The notes under the pieces are model-generated. The model was not told where the DNA came from and searched no databases. It saw nothing but the letters and a program-made list of their open reading frames with translations. Positions 45,996 through 56,512 of a stretch of DNA of 64,000 bases are shown here, in pieces. Positions within the stretch are counted from its first letter, which is position 1. Each line of letters opens with the position of its first letter. The stretch comes from Impatiens glandulifera. Lineage: Eukaryota; Streptophyta; Magnoliopsida; Ericales; Balsaminaceae. Made by a program: the position numbers and the translations under genes. The stretch is from contig NC_061863.1 of NCBI RefSeq assembly GCF_907164915.1, positions 44,055,382-44,119,381 of the forward strand, written 5' to 3'.

Positions 45996-46460
45996 AATAC
46001 TTCGCGGGAAGCCCTTCGCGAAACGGGAACACCTTCACGAAACGGGAAGCCTTTCGCGAAACGGGAAGTAAACCCTAAACAATAGTAATTCGAAGATGCA
46101 TAAACCAAAGTGGAACAGTGCTCGTGCTCATCGTGGAGCTCATTGTCGTGGATTTCGCCGTCGTCGCCGATCGTCGCCGCAGCAACAGCCTAGTTTAGAG
46201 AGAAGGATGAGAAGAGCGGGAAGAGAGAGAAGGAGAAGAAAAGAAATGAAAAAAATAGGCGATGTTATATTAAATAGTAAGGGTAATCTGGACATTTCAC
46301 ACATTTCCACTTCGCAAAACGCGAAGCCCTTCGCGTTACGCAAAGAGGGTAATTTCGTCCAAAAAAATATAAGTGACCACGAAAGCAATTAAAATTATTA
46401 GCGACCACCAGGTCAAATAACCTCATCTTTAGGGTCATTTCGTCAAATTTCCCGAATGTG

Positions 46461-46680
46461 GGTACCAAAAAGTTGTAAATATGTATTTTTATAGTTACAA
46501 TAAGTCAGTTGCATGGAGGAATCCGGAAGCATGTTAGTTAGAAGCATATTCGTCTAGAATATGTTCCAACAAATTAGTAAGTGACAGACGTGTTCACGAA
46601 GCCACTCCCCGAGACTAAGTTTTCTTGATTTAGAAATGTTTTGGGTCTTGTAGACCTCAATTAATTTATTTTAATTAAAA
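46461..46680 (+). pseudogene. Copia RNase H tail (block copy A')
   Basis: Parallel to 1073-1275 and 1301-1314 but more decayed: KHIRLEYVPTN is followed by a stop in place of Gln and further changes, then a PPT-like TTGAGGGGAAATTTTG. It joins gag sequence across the MULE. Confidence 0.75.
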
Positions 46681-47514
46681 ATGCACAAATTGAGGGGAAA
46701 TTTTGTTGATTAAGGCGGTTGGAAAAACGTGTGTAGACGGATGTCTTAATCGAACTGATTAGATCATTCGTCTAAAGAAACCATGTACTTAGACGAGTTG
46801 TTTCTTAAGCAACTTGAAAATTAAGCTTGGTTAGACGTCTATATGCTAGACAGACGTCTGAAGCTTTTGTAGACGAACGTAGTTAGACGTCGTCCGAACA
46901 GATGCATGCTAGATGTCTGTAGACGTGCATGTTTAGACGCTGTCCGAACAAGACGTCTACCCAGTTTAGACGCAAGGCATGCAAATAACATAGACATCTA
47001 ACTACGTGTGTCATTAGACGTCTCATCTTCGGACGAGTTGATGACAACTATTATTTTTTATGCGCTGTCACTTTTATTTCTCGCTCAAATAGTAAAAATA
47101 GTCATTTTTTCAAAATTATTTAGAGATAATATATTTATTAGATAAAATAAAATCTGATAAATATTTCTAAATATCAGTTAACATTGAGACATGTGTCTTT
47201 TAATGTTAAAAACATGACTAATATTCCTAAATGCATACTAAAGCAATATTTTACATTTATGAGGAATTTTATGAAAGACTTTTAAATGATGATTAATCTT
47301 GGAAAATGCTTTTAAATTAAGTGACGATTTTATTTCTAATGATGTCTTTTGGATACGTGACTGTTCGAATTCTATTTAAGAACATATTGCACTCCAAACG
47401 AAATTTTCACACCTTCGTTGAGATTTTTAAAACCCTAGAATTGTTCTTGTGCTATGCCTTCTCTCTAAAGAAACCATAAACAATTCTTCTCTATTTTCAT
47501 CTTCAATCTCTAAG
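46681..47514 (+). repeat. Spacer with TTAGACG motifs (block copy A')
   Basis: Parallel to 1315-2127. Dense AGACGTCT/TTAGACG words lie at 46700-47030, then AT-rich DNA up to the extra ORF. Confidence 0.6.
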
Positions 47515-48326
47515 ATGTCTGCTAAGAAGACTCTCTCTTACTCAAAATATCTTGTAGGTTGATTTTAAATCTGTCTATGTTTATGAACAGCAAGACGTTG
47601 TTGATATGTTTAAAACCCTGGAGGCGTCTAGCCTCAGGAAGTTCCTCGGCGGTCCTTTTATTCTCTATGAAGAGGAAGTCTAAGAGTTCTTTAAGCCAGG
47701 AAAAGTTGTTTGAGATTCGATCAAAACGACGGTGAACAGTGCAAATTTTTTTTATCTCTGAAGCCTTATTCGCCGAGTTCTTCAAACTCCCATTGAAGGG
47801 TCACACATTCGATGTCGTGAATCCGACCGAGACTATTTCAGAAATGCATACTCTCTTCTCGGACATAGGCGGTCCGATTAACATCAACGGGAAGAAAAAT
47901 TTTCTAAAATACCATATCTGCATTCTGAACGATATTGTAGCGAAGTCGCTTCAGGGAAGGGCAGGGTCCTTTGATCTATATAGTCAATACCGACTTGGAT
48001 GTGGAAGCTGAATGTTTAGAAACTTCTGATGCAGTCGCTCAACATCTTCAGGCTGAAGAGGATGTTGCTGTTGAGGCCGCTAAGGCGGCTTCCGATGCTG
48101 TAAAATGGGGGAACGTAGCAGTAGAAGGGGGTCAAGCGCTCGTGGCACTCAATCCAAAAGAAAGCCTTCTAGCTGCCAGGCTGATTGAGGTGGTCGTGGA
48201 AACGGTCGTGGAGGAGATAGAGGCAGTGGTGATGGTGGTCGAGCAGTAGGTCGGCTGCATAACCTTTTAACCGAGGAATCGGTTTTTCAAGACGTAACTC
48301 CAAGAGTTAAAAGGGAAGGATCTTAA
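47515..48326 (+). pseudogene. Extra ORF between copia pol and 3' LTR, broken (copy A')
   Basis: Starts ATGTCTGCTAAGAAGACT. The same protein as at 2128-2939 can be followed (VYEQQDVVDMFKTLEASSLR, LFAEFFKLPLKGHTFDVVNP, GGPININGKK, YHICILNDIVAKSLQGRAGS). Stops near 47560 and 47681 and a frame change near 47980-48000 interrupt it. The tail is Ala-rich then Gly/Arg-rich in one frame. The family is recognised only loosely (plant transposon-associated, Transposase_32-like). Confidence 0.5.
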
Positions 48327-48463
48327 ATGTATCATCTTACATTATGTACTTTTAATTCTGTTTAAATACATTGGATAATTCTTAAGTTTGTATTCTAAAT
48401 TGAACTTGTGTTCTTAACTCGATTGTTCTAACTAAGTTTTAACATCATCAAAAATGGGGAAAT

Positions 48464-49062
48464 TATTGGGTTAAATTAAACAAAAAAAGGAGAAAATTAA
48501 TTAATAAAGAAATAATTAATTAACGTAAAAGAATATGCACAACATAATTTTGATATTATGGTTTGAACAAAACTAAGTTAGGTTATTTGTCGTTGTGCAA
48601 GTACAGATCTAAAAAAGACTGTCTATTTAGACGTCGTCTAACTCTTTTAGACGTTGTCAAAGGAGTGCGCATTGTTAGACGCGGTCTAACTACTTTAGAC
48701 GTGGTTTAAAGGGAAGTAGTTAGACGCGGTCTAACTCCTTTAGACATGGTCTAAAGGGAAGCGCAATTAGACGCGGTCTAACTCTTTTAGACGAGTCTAA
48801 AGAAGAAGCGTATTTAGACATCGTCTAAGTTGATTAGACATCCGAAGGAGCGTCTAACTAGATTCTCACTCAGCTCATCTGTAGTTACCGTTTTCAACAA
48901 TCTGATAAGCAGTTGATCCCAACAAATAAAAGACTGTCATGCACGTGTTTATCATTCAAATTGCCCACGTTGTATCTCTCAAGTACAAGACAATATCAGA
49001 GGATATTCGGCGCACTACCTGTCTGGTACAGCCACAATCCCAATGCTCAAAGTCTGTTGTAC
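48464..49062 (+). repeat. Copia 3' LTR, truncated (block copy A')
   Basis: Begins TATTGGGTTAAATT after the purine tract AAAAATGGGGAAAT (expected TG is TA) and follows the 5' LTR at 37563, with only three to four palindrome units. It is cut at 49062, where minus-strand gypsy gag starts. Confidence 0.75.
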
Positions 49063-49441
49063 TAGAATCCCCTTGCTTAATTTCCAGAAATTCCCGGGGT
49101 AATTTGTTTCGGGTGCTTAAAGTAAAATATTTTCCATAGAAAAACTGTTTAAACTCCCTCCATGTGATGGTGTTAAGATGAAGGGCTACCTTAGCCCCTT
49201 GCCACCAAATTCTCGCATCATCTTTAAGCATAAAAGTGGCACACCTGACCCTTTCCGCTTCAGTAATATGCATAAACTCAAAGATTATTTCCCTTGACTG
49301 CATCCATTCTTCAAAAACAATAGGATTCGTGCTCCCTTTGAAATTTGTTGGCTTAAAGCTAGTGAATTCCTTGTATACATGGGCTTGACCTCCTTCCTGA
49401 TTATTATGATTACTTCCATCAGCCTCAAGTATTACTCTCAT
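49063..49441 (-). pseudogene. Gypsy Gag N-terminal fragment
   Basis: The frame reads FKPTNFKGSTNPIVFEEWMQ, then ATFMLKDDARIWWQGAK, ITWREFKQFFYGKYF and LPREFLEIKQGDSS, the retrotransposon Gag (capsid) domain of gypsy elements. It continues only to about 49063, where copia LTR sequence starts. The zinc knuckle is missing. The opening residues MRVILEADGSNHNNQEGGQA are not placed in a conserved domain. Confidence 0.85.
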
Positions 49442-49741
49442 CTGCTCACCTTGAAGGCGATTCTGACTTTCAAGGCCTCAATTAGCCCTGTCAAAAGAGT
49501 ATTTTGGTCATGCTCCGTTGCTACAGAAGACGGGACTTTCGAAGCTTTTCCCATTTCCTTAGATGTAAAATCATATATATATCCTAAGATCGGCTTAACC
49601 TATTTTCAAACTGTATAAGCTGAATTCTTTTCCCATATCATTAATTTCTTAGTTGTACTAACACAGTCCTAATATCACATTTAATCATATAAAACTTACA
49701 AACATTGAAGAGTGTAGAAGTATTAAGGATCGGGATCATTT

Positions 49742-49754
49742 CTCTGATACCAAC
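49742..49754 (-). promoter_or_regulatory. Gypsy primer binding site
   Basis: The minus strand reads GTTGGTATCAGAG directly after LTR end CGTTTCA, a Met-tRNA-type primer site. Confidence 0.8.
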
Positions 49755-51325
49755 TGAAACGTCCTTACTCATATAATATAATTATTTCTCAACCATATAT
49801 TTATTAACATTGATATAATTAGCGGAAGCCATATAATACAGGTCCTGTTCAAAAGATATTTCATATATACATGCTTCTTACTACAGCTAAAAGAAGCTGC
49901 AACAAACTAAACTATACTCCATCACAAATATCATGATTTTGTACAAGTCTTATGTACATGATCCATTTAGACATTATGTAAAGACCCATAAATATAAACC
50001 AAGTATTTATACAAAAAGACAAGCTAAGTCCAGCAGTATTGGTCCCTCCTCCCACACTCACTCCATCAGATTGCTCCCCTCCAAGCGTCATTCCTTCAAG
50101 TGTATAAAAACTAGGGTTGGGTACCTACACCACACAAGCATAGTGAGTCTAATGACTCAGCAAACAATTAAGCGTTTAAAACATACTGGAATGCTTTGAT
50201 TTTAAAAGGGAGACATATGCATAAAAATGTTCATCATTTAAAAAGAGTTAATCAATTTATAAGCACCAATGGTATGTTTAGAAAATATGATTTCATGGGG
50301 CCTGTATAGTAACATCTTGAGCCATATTTTGATCCTACACATTTCAGAGCTGATCCTGAAGGCAAGGAATCCGTTTGAGCCGTATTTGGTTAGGCACAAT
50401 TAGGAGTCCAACCCTAAAAGCCCTTGACCTGTTTGGACCATCATTTAGTTGGGCAGCAGTAATTAGAGCTCATGCTAGTAACTCTGGTCCCATAAATATT
50501 CAGCCAGTATTTTGGATTCAGCTAACTAGAGCTCATGCTGGCTAGCCTCCTCCCATTTCTGTCAATACTTGTTAATCAATAATGTGCCACCATGTATTCA
50601 AAAATCATAAGGGTTTCGGTTTTATAAAAACTGTGTATATTTAACAATCATGGAAATCCTATCATACTTGGAAAACATGATAAACCTTGTCATACTTGGA
50701 AAAACAGATTGTTTATAAACCATGCTTGTTAATAAAACCATGTTATTCCATAGAAACATGTTATCCAAATATATATGAATATTATATAGAAAATACTAGA
50801 GATACATATTTATGTGTGAGTTTAGGAGTGAGTTTGAGAAAGAGCTTGCCTTAATTTCGGAATTAAATAAAGAAATGATCTTTCTTAAGGCTGGCTGTTC
50901 TTCCAAAATTCCTAAATGTTGGTTGCTTTTAAAAGGTTCCTTAAAAATTCCTTTTTAGGACTTGTTGATATAGAGAGAAAGCTGAATTTTTAATGAAGAA
51001 GGATAATTGGGTGTAAGGGTGGGTCAAGGTGGAAGGCATGTAGCTGAGGCAAGTGGGAATCATACAATTGGGTTGTGGTGGAATGTTTCTAAGCTTCCAA
51101 GTGGTTTAATTATATGATAACATGTGTGGGTTTTATTAGTGACTAAAAGAGGAAATAAATTAGGATTATATTTATCCTAATTATCTGGCAGGTACCTTAC
51201 ATGGGTCCTTTCTACTTGTTGTTTCAGTAATAATTCCTAAGTATAATTTAAAATCTCTTTTACAAGGTCCCTTGTACATTATGTCCCACAAATATAATTG
51301 ACACATAGAATTTTATATTCCTATT

Positions 51326-51362
<37 letters not shown>

Positions 51363-51501
51363 GCATATTTATTCCTTATTTATTCCAGTAAGTATTCCTA
51401 AGTCAAATTATAAGTGACCGCATAAGGGTGAAACTCAACTAATATGCCCTTGACACTACTAGCTTTCTATAATATGAAAAGGTGAACTTGGGTATATAAC
51501 A
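49755..51501 (-). repeat. Complete gypsy LTR, 1747 bp
   Basis: On the minus strand it starts TGTTATATACCCAAG and ends GGACGTTTCA. A PPT-like GTAAGGTAGAAT precedes its start. Positions 50151-51501 match 4042-5381. An (AAT)n microsatellite lies at 51327-51362. Confidence 0.8.
51327..51362. repeat. (AAT)n microsatellite
   Basis: About twelve ATA/AAT units; the parallel site near 5225-5247 has about seven. Confidence 0.9.
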
Positions 51502-51589
51502 ATTCTACCTTACTTATAAAAATTTCGACCTCAAAATTTACTTACAGAATAACTCAAGATAATTCTTTTACATATCTTGTTCTATGAGC

Positions 51590-52513
51590 ATTCTTTCTCC
51601 AACTTCATCTCAATGCAGTGGAGTCCTACATTTTTTCCCATATCAAGTTTCAAATGGTGCCATGCCAATAGAAGATTGATAACTATTGTTGTAGGCAAAT
51701 TCTACTAATGACAACCTTGATTTCCAATCACCTCCAATGTCTATAAGGCATGCCCTTAACAGATCTTCCCGGATTTGGATCACTTTTCAGGTTGGCCATA
51801 TGTTTGGGGTGAAATGCAATATTGAATTCTAGCTTCATCCCAAAACCCTTGTGTAAGCTCGAAGTGTGAGGTGAAATGAGGATCTCGGTCGGACACAATT
51901 CTGGTTGGGATGCCGTGAAGTCTAACGATCTCTTGCAAGTACAACTCTGCATATTGATTCATTGAGAAAGTTGTCTTTACAGGTAGGAAATGTGCCGATT
52001 TAGTTAGACGATCTAAAATTACCCAGATGACATTCATTTTCCTCAAGTCAGAGGTAATCCAAAAACAAAATCCATGGCAATATCATCCCATTTCGAAACA
52101 GGAATGGGTAGTGGGCAGAGAAGTTCAGTAGGCCTTTGATGCTCAATCTTAACTTGCTAGCAAGTTAATCACTCACTAACATACTTACTGATATCCTTCT
52201 TCATACCAGGCCACCAATACAATATCTGCAAATCTTTGAACATCTTGGTGCTTCCTAGATGAATAGAATATGGAGTAGTATGTGCCTCATCCAATAATTC
52301 TTGCCTTAAAGAATCTACAGATGGTACCCATAGCCTATTCCTACGATACACGAGATTATTCTTAGTGATATACAAAAGTTTCTCTCTTTTCTCCTCTCTT
52401 TGCTTCCATAAGGTGAGTTGTGGATCATCAGCTTGTCCCAACCTAATTCTTTTCACAAGATCAGGAACAATGGCTAGAGTTGCAAGAATGCACTCCCGTC
52501 TTGGCTCAATCAC
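51590..52513 (-). pseudogene. Gypsy integrase remnant (copy A')
   Basis: Minus-strand pieces are the zinc-binding region (EAHTTPYSIHLGSTKMF, LYWWPGMKKDI), the core start ([30 protein letters not shown]) and the core end (LSLVEFAYNNSYQSSIGMAP in another frame, then CRTPL and GERML). It keeps the core's second half, which copy A lacks, but ends before the GPF motif and chromodomain. Frame breaks near 52060, 51800 and 51640 make it non-functional. Confidence 0.85.
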
Positions 52514-52529
52514 AATCAGATTTGATTTT

Positions 52530-52809
52530 TAGTTGAACTTATATTGTTAAAATGTCACACATTCATCAAATTGGGTATTAAATTTAAAATATAAAATCTT
52601 ATTAGCTTAGTTGGTTAAAGTGTCGTACTTGTTTTGTTAGGTTACAAGTTTGAAACATACATATAGCATTTTTAATATTATTTTTAACTGTTTTAAGTTT
52701 ATGGGCGGGTCAACCCAAAATCCGACCCAAATATCCATTTACTCTCACATATATATCCAAATTATTTACAGCTCTCCCGATAATCCGGACACTTTTAAAT
52801 TTAAGTATC

Positions 52810-52851
<42 letters not shown>

Positions 52852-52920
52852 TAGATATATATATAGAGATATATATATATATATATAGATATAGATAGAT
52901 ATATATATAGATAGATAGAT
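52530..52920 (+). repeat. SINE-like repeat with AT/GATA microsatellite tail
   Basis: Parallel to 6535-6855: TAGCTTAGTTGG near 52600, B-box-like ACAAGTTTGAAAC, a body with GGGCGGGTCAACCC, then an (AT)n run with GATA interruptions at 52808-52920. Confidence 0.55.
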
Positions 52921-53029
52921 AACCTTGACATGCATTTTTTTTATATTCATTATTCTATTATTGTCAAGAATGAAACTAAGACAAGATCTCGAGAACAAAT
53001 TAATCTATGTTAAAGACCTATTTAGCTAA

Positions 53030-53210
53030 TTTGTATGTATTTGTGACGATCTTGTATGTATTCATGACGATCTTGTCAAAGAGACCTATTTAGTCTTCTA
53101 TTGTTCATTAATTGTATTTTTGACAATCTTGTATGTATTCTTGACGATATAGTATGTATTCTTGACGATCTAATATATATTTTGATGATCTTGTATGTAT
53201 TCGTGACGAT
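53030..53210 (+). repeat. 21 bp TGTATGTATTC-TGACGAT repeats
   Basis: About seven degenerate units. Position 53099-53103 (TATTG) is the empty site of the solo LTR found in copy A. Confidence 0.7.
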
Positions 53211-54304
53211 TTTGTATTTTTTTTATGTCACACTTCTTTTTATGTTACACTTCTTTTTATGTACACATTTTTATATAGAGAGACAAAATTTGAGCATGGA
53301 GATTCACAACGATCTATAAGAATTTTAAACATTTGTATCAACTCCCAACGAACCATTCGAGACAAAATCTTGATATCAATGTTTGTTAGAGCTGGTACAA
53401 ATGAACAAAAATATTATAAAGAGGAAAGTTTCACAACATGGAGGTGTAACACAAGTCATATAAGACTTTTACAAGAAAATGTACACTAGATCCTAAAATG
53501 TATAGATCGTGACGAAATCTTGATATCAAAGAAAATATAATTTTAATAATCTTGAAACCCTAAATCCTAAACTTTAAATCCTAAAATATATCTCATTAAT
53601 AAACCAAGTTCAAGCTCATGCTCAACAAAACATGCCACACCTCGGGATGAATTTGGAACAAAAGAACTAACACAATCAACAATTTTTCACTCTCCATCAT
53701 AGAAAATAATTACTTGAGCAGTTGCAAACAATTGAAAATAATTAAAAAACAGTGAATAAATAGAATAATACTATATAAAATCGCGACGAAATACAAAGAT
53801 CATGACGAAATACACAAGATCATGACAAACTACACCGGATTGTCACGAACTACACAAGATTGTCACGAAATAATTGTGATTAAACAACTAAAGTGACAAG
53901 TATATCAACTATAGTATCAACAATAGTATTCAGGTCACCAACAAATACATTACGAAAGAACTATAACATATTAACATACTCATTTCACGATGATTATTGT
54001 CTTCTTCAAACTAGAGAGGGAAAAGTTGGAGAGTCGTACCGATGTTGGGAGAAACCGGCTGTCTTCCCAGCGAGAGAGGGAGAAATCGCTGCTGAAAGTT
54101 GGAAAATCGTGGGGATGATAATTTAGGGAGAGAAGATGAACATAAGAAATGGAGAGGGTTTGACACCCAAAACCCAAAAAAAAGATATTAAGGACAAAAA
54201 TAACCTTTTACTAACTTAAAATGTCATTTTTTACAAATATTATTAAATTTGAACTCTTACCCACCAAATTTCTCAATTAACCAATTAAATAGTTAGTGGA
54301 GAAC
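53211..54304. other. Non-coding flank (copy A'), includes GTCACGAAATACAC repeats
   Basis: Parallel to 9300-9993, but 53540-53940 is extra relative to copy A and contains short ATGACGAAATACACAAGATC repeats at 53775-53870. No gene is convincing. Confidence 0.55.
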
Positions 54305-54780
54305 GGGAAATTTGAGCAGATGACCCTACTGATAGGGTGAATTACCATTTGTGTGGGTCACTAATTTAAATAGCGTTGGTGATCCTCTTTTTTTTTCTGA
54401 CGAAAATGTCCCTATTGCGTCACGCATCCTCAGGTTGCGTGACGCAATTTTTAATTTTTTTTTCTTCAAAAAATTTTAATTATGAAATTTTTTGGACGAA
54501 AATGCCCCAGTTGCGTCACGCAACCTCAGTTGCGTCACGCAACCTCAGTTGCGTCACGCAACCTCAGTTGCGTCACGCAACCTCAGTTGCGTCACGTAAT
54601 CGCGTCAAGCAACCGCGAGACGAAAAAAAAAATTGAAAAAAAAAAAAAATTCGGTTATGTCAGGTTGCGTTACGCAAAGGTACAATTGTCATTTAAAAAA
54701 AATAAAGTCAAAACGACGATATTTAAATTAGTGACCCACAAAAATGGTAATTCACTTGAGTAAGGCTCCTCAAATTTCCC
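54305..54780. mobile_element. MITE, 476 bp, MULE-type ends
   Basis: It begins GGGAAATTTGAGCAGATGACC and ends CTCAAATTTCCC. The ends are inverted repeats of about 12 exact bases, with weaker similarity extending further in (AATTACCATTT and AAATGGTAATT). TGGAGAAC before and TGGAAAAC after it form a slightly mutated target duplication; copy A has TGGAGAAC once at 9986-9993 with no insert. The terminal GGGAAATTTGA resembles the end of the 5.5 kb MULE (GGGAAATTTGACG), so that family could have mobilised it. Confidence 0.88.
54511..54612. repeat. 19 bp palindrome-bearing tandem repeat in the MITE
   Basis: GTTGCGTCACGCAACCTCA is repeated about five times, each containing the near-perfect palindrome GTTGCGTCACGCAAC; looser copies lie near 54417-54445 and 54660-54680. 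Confidence 0.9.
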
Positions 54781-54904
54781 TGGAAAACTTGTTCTTGAAA
54801 GTTTGATTAATCAATAAAAAATTAAGTTATATACAAGATAAATACAATACAAGAATATAGCAAAACAGAGTTACAAAAATCTTGAGTTAAATTATATGCT
54901 GAAA

Positions 54905-55669
54905 TCACATTACATTGCAGTTCTCTGATATTTTAGATTCGGAGATTTCCCTTTGAAGATTCTTATAAGTTCTTCGATAATTTGAGAAACCCAAAAACCA
55001 GAAATCAAAATTATCCACCGTCACAATCTCAATGTATTTCTCTTTAGGTCTTGTGATGTTCTTGTTTTCAATGGCCTCGCTTATTTTTGCCAGAGGTATC
55101 GTCACCTGCATATAATATAGTATGCGTCAGTTCAAACACGTTGAAAAGACGAGGAAACCTTGAATCAGAAAAGGGTTTGGTTAAAGAAGATCTCACCTTG
55201 TAGTGTGCTCTAACAAACTGTCCGTTTCGAGAGCATAATTTGATACATCTTTCGCTTAGGAATGCAATCTTTTCGGAAGAGATGAAGAGAAGACCCGCGA
55301 TGGGACCGGTTGTTGTAGATAAATAACATTGAGAAGCAGTTACAAGCATCTCTCCTAGTCTGACTTGGAAATTTCTTTTGAATACTTTCTCCAATCCACC
55401 ATTTTGAAGAATTGTAGCTCCCAAGCTCAATTTTCTCTTCACTGCTGTTGACAAGTTAAACCCCAGTCCTTTCAAACCCACTTGAGCTGCGCATCATCCA
55501 AGAAGTCATGGTTAAAGTTTGAACAGTTGAAAACAAAATTAATGCGTATTGAGAAGAAGGTTGAACACTTACTGTGTTTCCACTCAATTGCATTGATAGA
55601 ACGACTAAAACCTTTCTCCAATGTGGTCAATGGGTTTCTGTAAAATTGTTGCTGAGAAAGGATATTCAT
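54905..55669 (-). CDS. GEM-like GRAM-domain protein, gene 4 (intact)
   Basis: Three exons, 55669-55573, 55486-55197 and 55105-54905, with GTAAG/GCGCAG and GTGAG/TGCAG splice sites. They join in frame to 195 residues. After a short N-terminus (MNILSQQQFYRNPLTTLEKG) the GRAM core runs from about residue 50 to 129 (LSTAVKRKLSLGATILQNGG, ASQCYLSTTTGPIAGLLF, SEKIAFLSERCIKL). The family's C-terminal block follows (YIEIVTVDNFDFWFLGFSNY). It lacks one N-terminal exon relative to gene 2. The domain binds phosphoinositide membranes; relatives act in ABA and cell-fate signalling. Gene 1 is its broken duplicate. Exon structure is read from the sequence; function is by family. Confidence 0.87.
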
Positions 55670-55708
55670 GTTTAGAAGATGAATGAGACCAGTTCTTCTG
55701 CAAATGTA

Positions 55709-55716
55709 CTTATAAG
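55709..55716 (-). promoter_or_regulatory. TATA-like box of GEM-like gene 4
   Basis: CTTATAAG about 40-47 bases before the ATG; the same element is kept in front of gene 1 near 11795. The leader would be short. Confidence 0.4.
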
Positions 55717-56216
55717 GTCAGTTGAATGGAAATAGGATTGCTGAGTCAAGATTGTAAAGGTTGTTTGGCTGAGGCGGTGGTGTGTTTTGGGTCTCTTTTT
55801 GGAAAGATTAGTGATCCCAGATTCTGCCATCATCTATTTGTTTATAATTCTCTTTAACAAGCAAGATAGACTTATTTCATCATCATTTAGCTTTATGAGC
55901 TGGAATTTATGCTTTCTGAAATGATGGGTTTTCTCTTCAAGCATGAAGCTGAATGGAAAGAAGCGTCATTGCTTACAAAAAAAGTGTCCATGCAAATATA
56001 TTAGACCAATAACAAGTTTTCTTTGAGAAAAAAGAAAAGGGTAGTTCATGAATGATAAGCCTAGCAACCTTCATTGTGTGCCATTCCATGTCATTATCAT
56101 ATCAGATCAGATCAAAGGAAAATGCTAGACTGTAAAGATGGTTTCTTTATTTCTTTATATCTCTTTTGGCTATTCTTGTAGGGCAAAGAAATCTGGTGTT
56201 GAAGCTCGTCAACTCC
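55717..56216. other. Upstream flank of GEM-like gene 4; end of the duplicated block
   Basis: Parallel to 11790-12318. Similarity stops abruptly at 56216, where GC-richer MULE-type DNA begins. Confidence 0.7.
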
Positions 56217-56512
56217 CAGTCCAGATCTTCTGCTACCGATTGCCGTGTTCCCCTGTGGCGGACCAATCAGATTGTAGCATTATTATTTTAATAATAAATC
56301 AATCTGGGGAGGAGACGGAGGGAGGGAGAATCCGGAATCCGGGTTTAGGCCCGGGTTCACTCTAAACGCCGTTAACGGCAGCGCCTGTTAACGCCAGGAA
56401 ATTATATAATATTCATATGATACCCAGATAAGATATCTTCGCTCAGGGCACCGTGTCAGAGGGAAGGGTGAGATGCGATGGGAGCGAAGATCTACACGCC
56501 CGTTGCCCTGAC
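56217..56512. other. GC-richer segment at the left edge of the last element
   Basis: No gene. It includes GGGTTTAGGCCCGGGTTCAC and the inverted pair AACGCCGTTAACGGC / GCCTGTTAACGCC near 56365-56397. It may hold the terminal repeat of the MULE-like element, but the matching right end is outside the window. Confidence 0.4.

Larger units (their letters stand above)
40957..46453 (-). mobile_element. MuDR-like MULE, 5497 bp, inserted in the copia remnant
   Basis: The ends are inverted repeats: AAATTTGACGAAATGACCC at the left and its complement at the right, with similarity extending about 190 bp and including a CTTCGCGTAACGCGAAGGG palindrome. GAATGTG is present on both sides (950-956 and 46454-46460, counting 40950-40956 on the left), and once in copy A at 1066-1072, the empty site. 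It carries a broken minus-strand MuDR-type transposase and a ~2.4 kb region with TTCGC[G/T]-rich palindromic motifs. Confidence 0.9.
49063..52513 (-). mobile_element. Ty3/gypsy remnant in order integrase-LTR-primer site-gag
   Basis: Along the minus strand the order is integrase pieces (52513-51590), one complete LTR (51501-49755), the primer site (49754-49742), leader, then gag (49441-49063). A normal element reads LTR-gag-...-integrase-LTR, so this is a junction of two tandem elements sharing one LTR, or a circularly permuted fragment. Both ends are truncated. Confidence 0.75.

Noticed and set aside
46096..46392. A 98-codon Arg-rich frame at the MULE end
   Set aside because: It lies in the terminal inverted repeat and 5' leader of the transposase on the opposite strand; no domain.
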